Notes under the pieces: model-generated
The model's database searches: none
The model's input: only the letters and a program-made list of their open reading frames with translations
What the model was told of the DNA's origin: nothing
Program-made: the position numbers and the translations under genes
Part shown: one piece after another, positions 1 to 7,252 of the stretch
Position numbering within the stretch: position 1 is the first letter of the stretch
How the letters are laid out: the number at the start of each line of letters is the position of its first letter
Assembly (NCBI GenBank): GCA_964603985.1
Contig: CAZRXG010000018.1
Span: 1 to 64,000 of the forward strand
Origin: CAZRXG01 sp964603985
Lineage (GTDB): Bacteria > Chloroflexota > Anaerolineae > Aggregatilineales > UBA3940
Direction of reading: 5' to 3'
Length of the DNA: 64,000 nt

Positions 1-1490
1 GCATTCCTGTCGGAGCGCTTCATGCCCTGGGTGGGGACCGCGCCTATGTCAAGCAGCTCGTGCTCCAGCCCGAAATACAGCCCGCCAAACAGCCCGCCAA
101 ACAGCCCGCCAAACAGCCCGAAATACAGCCCGAAAACCAGCCAGCCAACCAGCCCGAAAACCAGCCAGCCAACCAGCCCAAAAAACAGGCCCCTTAGCGC
201 TGAACGCCACGACAAACTCAAAGTCTCAACGGTCTTAATTTCTCCTAGCCCTAAAAGCAGCCCAACAACCAGCCCCAGCCCGACAACCAGCCAGTCAACC
301 GGCCTGGCAACCAGGCCGCCAACCAGCCCGAAAATCAACGCACCACTCAGCACTGCACCGACCCTGTATAGCCACCGCTGCCCGGCTGTGTCCAGCCAGG
401 TGGGCTGCATCCGCTCGATCAGGAAGACCGTCTGGGCGTGCTCGACCATCTTGCGGGCCAGCCACGCCAGCCAGCGGGCGGTTTGCCCCCGGTCGTAGGG
501 AACGTCAATGAGGCGGTGTTCAAACATACGCTCGACGTAGGTGTTAAACAGGTGCCTGCGGCGCTCCTCAATCGTGCCGGGCGGAGGCAGCGACTCGCGG
601 GGTGCGCCCTGGTAGGCCAGCGTCACGACGCTCAGCATCAGTGGCGTGTCAAGTAGCTCCCAGAGCGTCTCGTCGGTTTGCAGGGTGTCACGGACGGCGG
701 CCAACTCGCCGCCAAAACGATCCAGGTAGTCGATAACCTGCTCGCGGCTGAGAGGCTGCAGGACGACCGCCCCTTGCAGGTTCAGGCGGGCGGCCAGGGC
801 TTCGTATTCAGCCGTGCGGCTGCACACTACAAGGCGCATCAAACCGTGCCTGTCCCGGAACGCGTTGATGGCCTCCACGCACGCGTTCCGGTGCTCCTCC
901 TCCACCTCGTCGAGGCCGTCCAGCAGGAGCAGCAGCTCGTCGGCCTCAACCCACGCCTCGCCGACTTTCTGGGGAACCTGGTACTTGTCGTCGAGCTCGT
1001 CCACCAGCCATTCGGCGATGGGCCTTCGCTTCTTCGCCCACGAGGAGAGGTTAAACACCACCGGGATGGAACGTGCTTCGTCCTCCTCGGCGCGGACGAT
1101 CAGGTCGCGGGCCAGCTCAAGCAGTGTCGTGGTCTTGCCCGATCCGGGCCGACCGAGGATCAACAGCTCGCCGCCCAGGTCGTCAAACACGTCGACGATC
1201 CCCTTATCAGGGGACAGCGGTTCGTCGCGGCTGCCGGGCCGCCGCAAGATGCTGTCCCAGGGATTGCCCACCGCGCCGGGGTCGGGCGTCATGGAGAGCC
1301 GGAGCAGCGCCTCGTGATAGAGCGAGTCTTCCAGCACACCCACGACCCAAAAGTCATGCACCTTATCCAGCAAGATGCGCCGGTTGCGCCGGTTGAGGTG
1401 CTCCTCATGCGACAGCGTGCGCCGGTCGATGGCCACATCGTGGCCTACGCTGCCGTCCACCTCGACAGAAATGCGCTCCCGATCGGGCAT
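1..1490 (-). CDS. NACHT-family NTPase with glycine-rich membrane tail (copy 1, C-terminus beyond window)
   Basis: The leftward reading frame is open from the ATG at 1488-1490 to the window edge, about 496 codons, so the C-terminus is missing. It carries a P-loop (GRPGSGKT) and a Walker B with the NACHT-type acidic tail (LLLLDGLDEVEEE), then several hydrophobic glycine-rich segments (FGGLFGGLFGGL type). It is a close paralogue of the next gene (1534-3471): most of the NTPase region is identical. The membrane part has diverged and is shorter at its start, and the N-terminal beta repeat lacks about six residues (GHDVAIDRR against the longer VVAGRDVVIDRR form). NACHT proteins are STAND-class signalling ATPases. 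The glycine-zipper tail suggests membrane anchoring or pore formation, which is inference. A recent tandem duplication is the simplest explanation. Confidence 0.85.
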   Translation of the reverse strand, partial: MPDRERISVEVDGSVGHDVAIDRRTLSHEEHLNRRNRRILLDKVHDFWVVGVLEDSLYHEALLRLSMTPDPGAVGNPWDSILRRPGSRDEPLSPDKGIVDVFDDLGGELLILGRPGSGKTTTLLELARDLIVRAEEDEARSIPVVFNLSSWAKKRRPIAEWLVDELDDKYQVPQKVGEAWVEADELLLLLDGLDEVEEEHRNACVEAINAFRDRHGLMRLVVCSRTAEYEALAARLNLQGAVVLQPLSREQVIDYLDRFGGELAAVRDTLQTDETLWELLDTPLMLSVVTLAYQGAPRESLPPPGTIEERRRHLFNTYVERMFEHRLIDVPYDRGQTARWLAWLARKMVEHAQTVFLIERMQPTWLDTAGQRWLYRVGAVLSGALIFGLVGGLVARPVDWLVVGLGLVVGLLLGLGEIKTVETLSLSWRSALRGLFFGLVGWLVFGLVGWLVFGLYFGLFGGLFGGLFGGLYFGLEHELLDIGAVPTQGMKRSDRN

Positions 1491-1533
1491 CAGACTGTCC
1501 CCCTCAGTCGAGCGTCAGGCCCGCCGACCACCA

Positions 1534-3471
1534 TTATACCACCGCATCCGCCGCCACCCCGAACCCCTCCACCGGCTCCAGCGCGGCGAAGTGCTCCATC
1601 AGCAGGCGGTGGACGAAGATGTAGCCCCCGCCGACCCTGCGCAGGAAGACCCGCTTGGCGGCGTAACCGAGGAAGCGGGCGTAGTTGGGAGGCATGTGGC
1701 CGGTAAGGGTGAGGATGAGGCGCAGGACGACGTGCTGGATGACGGCCCCGCCACCGAAAAACAGCCCGAAAACCAGCCCAAGGACAGGCCCGCCAATCAG
1801 CCCGCCAAGCAATCCACCAATCAGCCCGCCAAGCAATCCACCAACCAGTCCACCAAGCAATCCGCCAACCGACGCGACAACCAACCCGACAACCAACCCA
1901 ACCAGGACGGCGTTCCCCGCCGAGCGTTTAATGCCCTGGTTGGGAACCGAGCCTGTCTCAAGCTGCCTGCGATCCAGCCCGCCAATCAGCCCGAAAAGCA
2001 GCCCGATACCCAGCCCAAAAAGCAGCCCGATACCCAAGTAAAGCAGCCCGCCAATCAGCCCGAAAAGCAGCCCGATACCCAGCCCGAGAACCAACCCGAC
2101 CCCCAACCCTTTTAGTGCCGGACGCCACGACCAACTCAACGTTTCGACGGTCTTGATTTCTCCCCGCCCGAAAACCCGCCCGAAAACCACCCTGCCAACC
2201 ATCACGACAACCAGCCCGAAAACCAGCCCGAAAACCAGCACCGCAACCGGCACGGCAAACAGCACGGCAAACAGCCCGAAAACCAGCCCGACACCCAGCT
2301 CGATACCCAGCACCGCACCGTCCCTGTAGAGCCGCCGCTGTCTGTCGGTGTCCAGCCAGGTGGGCTGCATCCGCTCGATCAGGAAGACCGTCTGGGCGTG
2401 CGCGACCATCCTGCGGGCCAGCCACGCCAGCCAGCGGGCGGTTTGCCCCCGGTCGTAGGGAACGTCAATAAGGCGGTGTTCAAACATACGCTCGACGTAG
2501 GCATCAAACAGGTGCCTGCGGCGCTCCTCAACCGTGCCGGGCGGAGGCAAAGACTCGCCGGGCGCGTCCTGGTAGGCCAGCGTCACGACACTCAGCATCA
2601 GCGGCGTGTCAAGCAGCTCCCAGAGCGTCTCGTCGGTTTGCAGGGTGTCACGGATGGCGGATAGCTCGTCGCCAAAACGATCCAGGTAGTCGATAACCTG
2701 CTCGCGGCTGAGGGGCTGCAAGACGACCGCCCCTTGCAGGTTCAGGCGGGCGGCCAGGGCTTCGTATTCAGCCGTGCGGCTGCACACTACAAGGCGCATC
2801 AAACCGTGCCTGTCCCGGAACGCGTTGATGGCCTCCACGCACGCGTTCCGGTGCTCCTCCTCCACCTCGTCGAGGCCGTCCAGCAGGAGCAGCAGCTCGT
2901 CGGCCTCAACCCACGCCTCGCCGACTTTCCGGGGAACCTGGTATTTGTCGTTGAGCTCGTCCACCAGCCATTCGGCGATGGGCTCCCGCTTCTCGGCCCA
3001 CGAGGAGAGGTTAAACACGACCGGGATGGAACGTGCTTCGTCCTCTTCGGCGCGGGCGATCAGGTCGCGGGCCAGCTCGAGCAGTGTCGTGGTCTTGCCC
3101 GATCCGGGCTGGCCGAGGATTAACAGCTCGCCGCCCAGGTCGTCAAACACGTCGACGATCCCTTGTTCAGAGGACAGCGGTTCGTCGTGGCTGCCGGGCC
3201 GCCGCAGGATGCTGTCCCAGGGATTGCCCACCGCGCCGGGGTCGGGCGTCATGGCAAGCCGGATCAGCGCCTCGTGGTAGAGTGAGTCTTCCAGCACACC
3301 CACGACCCAAAAGTCGTGCACCTTGTCCAGCAAGATGCGCCGGTTGCGCCGGTTGAGGCGCTCCTCACGCGACAGCGTGCGCCGGTCGATGACCACATCG
3401 CGCCCGGCGACGACCACGTCGCGACCTACGCTGCCGTCCACCTCAACAGAGACGCGCTCCCGATCAGGCAT
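1534..3471 (-). CDS. NACHT-family NTPase with glycine-zipper transmembrane C-terminus (copy 2)
   Basis: The protein has 645 residues. Residues 8-30 form a short VDGSVGRDVVVAGRDV-type beta repeat seen ahead of effector-linked NTPases. The P-loop GQPGSGKT is at about 120-127 and the Walker B LLLLDGLDEVEEE at about 194-206, followed by an arginine-bearing CSRT sensor. From about residue 385 to 590 there are many GxxxG hydrophobic segments (GLLFGLIGGL, GLLGGLVGGL), then a conserved soluble tail ending in a VHRLLMEHFA-type motif. STAND NTPases of this kind act in signalling, defence or programmed death. A membrane effector role is inferred from the zipper segments. The gene sits 43 bp upstream of copy 1 and is probably co-transcribed with it. 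ATG at 3469-3471. Confidence 0.88.
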   Translation of the reverse strand: MPDRERVSVEVDGSVGRDVVVAGRDVVIDRRTLSREERLNRRNRRILLDKVHDFWVVGVLEDSLYHEALIRLAMTPDPGAVGNPWDSILRRPGSHDEPLSSEQGIVDVFDDLGGELLILGQPGSGKTTTLLELARDLIARAEEDEARSIPVVFNLSSWAEKREPIAEWLVDELNDKYQVPRKVGEAWVEADELLLLLDGLDEVEEEHRNACVEAINAFRDRHGLMRLVVCSRTAEYEALAARLNLQGAVVLQPLSREQVIDYLDRFGDELSAIRDTLQTDETLWELLDTPLMLSVVTLAYQDAPGESLPPPGTVEERRRHLFDAYVERMFEHRLIDVPYDRGQTARWLAWLARRMVAHAQTVFLIERMQPTWLDTDRQRRLYRDGAVLGIELGVGLVFGLFAVLFAVPVAVLVFGLVFGLVVVMVGRVVFGRVFGRGEIKTVETLSWSWRPALKGLGVGLVLGLGIGLLFGLIGGLLYLGIGLLFGLGIGLLFGLIGGLDRRQLETGSVPNQGIKRSAGNAVLVGLVVGLVVASVGGLLGGLVGGLLGGLIGGLLGGLIGGPVLGLVFGLFFGGGAVIQHVVLRLILTLTGHMPPNYARFLGYAAKRVFLRRVGGGYIFVHRLLMEHFAALEPVEGFGVAADAVV

Positions 3472-3580
3472 CAGACTGTCCTCCTCAGTCGAACGTCAGG
3501 CCCCCGGCCATCCTCACATCACCACATCCACCGCCACCGCGGCCCCATTTTACCCCGCCTTCCGCCGCCGTGCCGCGCCG

Positions 3581-4180
3581 TCACTCTCCGGCATCGCCCC
3601 CCGCCGACCTGCGCCCCGGCAGGGGCAGCAGCGGCGCGTCGAGGCGCTCGGACAGCCCCAGCAGCCGCAGTTTGGCCTCCTCAAGCGTGCCGTAGAGCGA
3701 GGTCTCGCCGACCGAGAGCTGCACCGGCACCTCGAAGTAGACGGGCACCGCCGCTGCGATGTGGAAGCTTTGGTTGACCGGCACATTAAAGTCGAGGTCA
3801 ACCGGCACGTTGGTCTGGAGGGGGATGTTGAGCGGGATCGGCCCCAGAATCCCGCCGTCGACCGTCACCGTGACGATGGTGTCGACCGGCATGACCTCGT
3901 CGATGCTGACCGGGATGGTCTCGTCGAGCGGCATGTCGGTATCGATGATCAGTATCTCGTCGACGACGACCGTGTAGGACAGGGATTGCCCCTGGAAGCC
4001 CTCCAGCACCGCGATGGCGTCGCCGATGGCCTGGCGAGCGGCCTGGCGGGCGGCGACGATCTGGCGCAGCGTGATCGCGTTCATCAGCAGTGAGAGTATG
4101 GTGATCAGCCACAGCAGGAGGTAGCCGAAAGGCCAGGGGCGTGCGGCGCGTTCCTGTGTCTGCTTCTTTTCGTCTGGCAT
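3581..4180 (-). CDS. Membrane-anchored protein of unknown function
   Basis: A 199-residue protein starting at the ATG at 4178-4180. The frame stays open upstream, but that extension lacks coding character. A charged N-terminus is followed by one transmembrane helix at about residues 17-37 (FGYLLLWLITILSLLMNAIT). A long beta-rich extracytoplasmic region follows, built on repeated VxxTIPVxIDEVxPVxT-like strands with many proline-valine pairs, and the C-terminus is basic. I do not recognise a named family. The topology suggests one N-terminal anchor with the repeats outside the membrane. It is divergent from the DUF4388 gene, with a 298-bp gap between them that holds that gene's promoter. Confidence 0.75.
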   Translation of the reverse strand: MPDEKKQTQERAARPWPFGYLLLWLITILSLLMNAITLRQIVAARQAARQAIGDAIAVLEGFQGQSLSYTVVVDEILIIDTDMPLDETIPVSIDEVMPVDTIVTVTVDGGILGPIPLNIPLQTNVPVDLDFNVPVNQSFHIAAAVPVYFEVPVQLSVGETSLYGTLEEAKLRLLGLSERLDAPLLPLPGRRSAGGDAGE

Positions 4181-4373
4181 GCTGTTCTGCGTTCCTTTCA
4201 CTGGTTGAAGGCGCTCTCCGGGAGAAGCGCTTCCCTGAAGTATAGGGAAGCCCGGCCCGCTTGTAAAACCGGGGGGAGAGGCCGTGACGCGCCCCCGCGC
4301 CGCCGGTGGGCGCGGTCGTTGGCGACGCTTTTTACAAACGTATAACAGGACACAGGGTAAACGGGGGGCCGGG

Positions 4374-4402
4374 TTGACTCGCATTTCGTCCATGTGTATA
4401 CT
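4374..4402 (+). promoter_or_regulatory. Sigma70-type promoter for the DUF4388/GTPase genes
   Basis: TTGACT (4374-4379) and TATACT (4397-4402) are separated by exactly 17 bp, leaving a leader of about 70 nt before the ATG at 4479. Both boxes match consensus at five of six positions. Confidence 0.75.
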
Positions 4403-4478
4403 AGCCGCACGTCGGTTTGTTAGGTAATGGTTGTAGAACTCATCACCGGCGACACCTGAAAGCGGCCAGGATGGCACG

Positions 4479-5279
4479 ATGAAAGGGAATTTAAAAGACT
4501 TTAGTGGAACACAGATCCTCCACCTAGTGAGCCTGTCGAAGAAGACCGGCACGCTGGCCGTTGACCGCAAAGGCGGCAATGCCCAGTTGTCGTTTCGCGA
4601 TGGTAAGCTGGTCTACGCCGTCGTCGGCAATGCAGACGGATCGCTGGCGTCGGTGCTGGCGCGTGACAAGCGCATCACCAAGGAGCAGGCGAGCGCGCTC
4701 TCCAAGCGTGCCCAGAAGACCGGGGACAAGCAACTGGGTCTGATGCTGATCCAGAAGGGCTACATCTCCCAGGAAGACATCGTCAAGAGCGTCAAGAAAC
4801 ACGCGGTGGCAGCCGTCAACCAGTTTGCGAACTGGAAAGAGGGGGCGTTTGACTTCAGCCCTGACTTGCTGCTGGGCGAAGACCGCATCACCGTCCCGCT
4901 CGACCTGGAGAACATCATCATCCAGATCGCCCGTGTCCAGAAACGTGACGAGCAGCTCGAAGAGGAGATCCCCAGCCTGGACGTGCGCCTCAGGTACACC
5001 GAGCGACCGAGCGTCAGGCTCAAAGACCTGAATCTGAGCAACGACGAGAAGCGGGTGCTGCAATACGTCGGGCCTGAGAACACCATTCGCATGATCGCCA
5101 ACCGGCTCAGCATAAACGATAAGCAGATCCGCCGGGCAGTGGGCAGCCTGCGCGAGGCCGGTCTGGTCGAACTGGTCCAGCACCGGAAGCAAGAGCAACT
5201 GTCCAGCGAGGAGCGGACCAAGAAGCGGGCAATCGTCCACCGCCTGATCAGCCACCTGCAGGGCATGGGTGCCGAGTAG
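4479..5279 (+). CDS. DUF4388 (PATAN-like) domain protein
   Basis: A 266-residue protein. The N-terminal 160 residues have the DUF4388 pattern: MKGNLKDFSGTQILHLVSLS, then KTGTLAV, FRDGKLVYAV and the later QFANWKEGAFDF. In this family the domain is a signalling module partnered with GTPases or response regulators. The C-terminal part (about 185-266) looks like a winged-helix (VGPENTIRMIANRL...IRRAVGSLREAGLVE), possibly DNA-binding. It lies 53 bp upstream of an MglA-like GTPase gene on the same strand. Such a pairing is common in Chloroflexota, Deinococcota and Actinomycetota, so the two probably act together as a sensor/switch. The molecular input is unknown. Confidence 0.85.
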   Translation: MKGNLKDFSGTQILHLVSLSKKTGTLAVDRKGGNAQLSFRDGKLVYAVVGNADGSLASVLARDKRITKEQASALSKRAQKTGDKQLGLMLIQKGYISQEDIVKSVKKHAVAAVNQFANWKEGAFDFSPDLLLGEDRITVPLDLENIIIQIARVQKRDEQLEEEIPSLDVRLRYTERPSVRLKDLNLSNDEKRVLQYVGPENTIRMIANRLSINDKQIRRAVGSLREAGLVELVQHRKQEQLSSEERTKKRAIVHRLISHLQGMGAE

Positions 5280-5332
5280 GTCGCGGTCCGCGCCGCACGG
5301 TTGGCTGCTACACGACGCAAGAGTGAGGTACG

Positions 5333-5914
5333 ATGCAAACACAAACCGTTAAGATGGTCATCACCGGCCCATTTAACTCCGGCAAGACCCGGTTCGTCGG
5401 CTCCATCAGTGAGATCGACGTGGTCTCGACCGAGAAAGCCATCAGCACCGAAGCCGAGCGGGTCAAGGATGAGACCACCGTCGCGATGGACTTCGGGCGG
5501 ATCACCGTTGGCGACGACCTGGTGCTGTATCTCTTCGGGACACCCGGCCAGCGGCGTTTCGACTTCATGTGGGAGATTCTCTCGGAGGGCATGCTGGGGT
5601 TTGTGGTGCTGGTCGACTCGGCCCGCCCGGAGACCTTCCGCGAGGCCAACTCGATCCTGGAGACCTTCCGCGCTTACGCGCCGACGCCCTACGTGGTGGC
5701 GGCCAACAAGCAGGACATGGACGATGCCTGGGAAGTGGAAGACCTGCGCATCGCGCTGCGTCTGGAAGAGAGCGTCAAGATGCTGCCCTGCGTCGCTCAC
5801 GAGAAAGAAAGCGTGAAGAAGGTGCTGCTGGAACTGCTGTACAGCATCCTGGAAGAGATGGACGAGGCAGACAAGGGAGGAGAAAAGGCCGCCGCGAAGG
5901 AGAAGAAAGCCTAG
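5333..5914 (+). CDS. MglA/Ras-like small GTPase
   Basis: A 193-residue small GTPase. G1 is GPFNSGKT at residues 12-19, the G3 region is FGTPGQ at 68-73 and G4 is NKQD at 125-128. The usual G3 Asp (DTPGQ) is replaced by Phe, a departure often seen in this bacterial branch. The C-terminus is a charged Lys/Glu/Ala tail of about 20 residues. Family members are polarity or signalling switches partnered with roadblock/LC7 or DUF4388 proteins. Here the neighbour is the DUF4388 gene, 53 bp upstream and in the same orientation. Start ATG at 5333, preceded by a GAGG-type ribosome site. Confidence 0.88.
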   Translation: MQTQTVKMVITGPFNSGKTRFVGSISEIDVVSTEKAISTEAERVKDETTVAMDFGRITVGDDLVLYLFGTPGQRRFDFMWEILSEGMLGFVVLVDSARPETFREANSILETFRAYAPTPYVVAANKQDMDDAWEVEDLRIALRLEESVKMLPCVAHEKESVKKVLLELLYSILEEMDEADKGGEKAAAKEKKA

Positions 5915-6038
5915 GACGGGTCATCGCCGACCGGCGTTCTACCGGCCCCTCGCCCCGGCAGCCCCGCCGATTTTTCAGCGCCGGTCGGCCTGAGCGGCTG
6001 GCCTGACACCTGCCTGCATCGCAACACAGGAGACGCAC

Positions 6039-6839
6039 GTGCCCTCACTTGTCACTGACCAGGGAGTAGTCCATTACGAGGTTCACGGTTCCGGCCCGCC
6101 GGTGATCCTGATTCACGGCTGGACGCAAGCCTGGAACACGTGGCGCTCGACGATTGAGACCTTCGCCGGCCAGTACCGCATGTACGCCCCCGACCTGTGG
6201 GGCTTTGGCGAGTCGGACAAGGAGCGCCGTGCCAGCTTCCTGGTTGAGGACTTCGTTGAACTGATCCCGCAGTTTATGGACCGCCTGGGAATCGGCAAGG
6301 TGCCGATCATGGGGCACTCGATGGGCGGCACGACGGCGCTGGGCGTGGCGCTCAAGTACCCGGATCGCGTCAAGAAGGTGGCGGTGGTCGGCTCGCCGGT
6401 TGACGGGCGCTCGCTGAGCTTCTTCCTCAAGCTGGCCGGGACGCGCCTGATCGCCAGTCTGATGCTGATGGGCGAGAAAAACCCGCTGCTGCGCACCTTC
6501 ATCCGGCTGTGGTCGCCGTTCGTCTCGCGCCAGAACCCCAACCTGTTCTACGACATGACCATCAACAACGCAGAGGGCTTCACCGTCGACTCGTTCTACG
6601 GCAGCATCAGCTCGCTGCACCGCACCAACTTCGCCGACCGGCTGGACAAGATTGAGATGCCGGCGATGGGCATCTACGGGGGGCGTGACGTGATCGTCAG
6701 CCCCAACCAGATCCGGTACTTCCGCGATGGCTCCATCCGGGACGCCCAAGCGGTGTGGATCCCGGACGCCGGGCACTTCGTGATGTGGGACACGCCGGAC
6801 AAGTTCGCCAGGGCGTTCAACGAGTTCATGTCGATGTAG
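6039..6839 (+). CDS. Alpha/beta hydrolase
   Basis: A 266-residue alpha/beta-hydrolase-fold protein starting with GTG at 6039, which has AGGAG about 6 nt upstream. The oxyanion HGW motif is at 26-28, the nucleophile elbow GHSMGG has Ser94, and the C-terminal DAGHFVMWD supplies the histidine. It aligns along its whole length with small cytoplasmic esterase, epoxide-hydrolase or haloperoxidase-like enzymes, so the substrate cannot be assigned. It follows the GTPase gene by 124 bp and has its own probable terminator just downstream. Confidence 0.85.
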   Translation: MPSLVTDQGVVHYEVHGSGPPVILIHGWTQAWNTWRSTIETFAGQYRMYAPDLWGFGESDKERRASFLVEDFVELIPQFMDRLGIGKVPIMGHSMGGTTALGVALKYPDRVKKVAVVGSPVDGRSLSFFLKLAGTRLIASLMLMGEKNPLLRTFIRLWSPFVSRQNPNLFYDMTINNAEGFTVDSFYGSISSLHRTNFADRLDKIEMPAMGIYGGRDVIVSPNQIRYFRDGSIRDAQAVWIPDAGHFVMWDTPDKFARAFNEFMSM

Positions 6840-6868
6840 GTCACCGGCGGGTTTATCGACCTCATCCG

Positions 6869-6897
6869 GCCCGGAGCGCGAGGCTGCGGGCTTTTTT
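6869..6897 (+). terminator. Probable rho-independent terminator after the hydrolase gene
   Basis: GCCCG (6869-6873) pairs with CGGGC (6887-6891) and is followed directly by six T (6892-6897), 30 bp after the stop codon. The stem is short, so confidence is moderate. Confidence 0.5.
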
Positions 6898-6997
6898 GTT
6901 GTCTGACCGGCTCCCGCATAGTACGAAAAAGTGGAGGAGAGATTCTGTATGTCGGTCCTGTTTGCGGCCCCTGGGTGTGGAACAATGTCCTCACTAC

Positions 6998-7103
6998 CTG
7001 CCCTCACCCCTGCGCGCACTCCGAGCGCGCTGTCCCCTCTCCCGCCGGGAGAGGGGATGTCGCGGGGCGACCGGGGGTCGCGGCGAGACAGGGGTGAGGG
7101 GCA
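6998..7103. repeat. Intergenic element with inverted ends, family member 1
   Basis: It begins CTGCCCTCACCCCT and ends AGGGGTGAGGGGCA, an inverted-ended block with an inner CCTCTCCC/GGGAGAGG pair. It resembles the copies at 9249-9391 and 48455-48580 in its termini, but its core differs. It fills much of the 413-bp gap between the hydrolase and caspase genes; I see no gene in that gap. Confidence 0.6.
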
Positions 7104-7177
7104 AGCCCGCGACTATACTTCGCGGCTATCTCGCGATTTTCCTCAACTTTTTCGCGCTTCCTGGCTCCCGATGGCGC

Positions 7178-7206
7178 TTCACCTGGGACGCGGGGCGTTG
7201 TATAAT
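7178..7206 (+). promoter_or_regulatory. Promoter for the caspase-FGE gene
   Basis: TTCACC (7178-7183), a 17-bp spacer and a perfect TATAAT (7201-7206), 47 bp before the ATG at 7253. Confidence 0.7.
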
Positions 7207-7252
7207 GAGACCGACAGGTTATTCGCGGCTATGACGAGGATGGGGATGTGCC

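Noticed and set aside
1534..2115. Plus-strand Pro/Gln/Asn-rich frames across the NACHT genes
   Set aside because: They are antisense readings of the glycine-zipper codons, not proteins.
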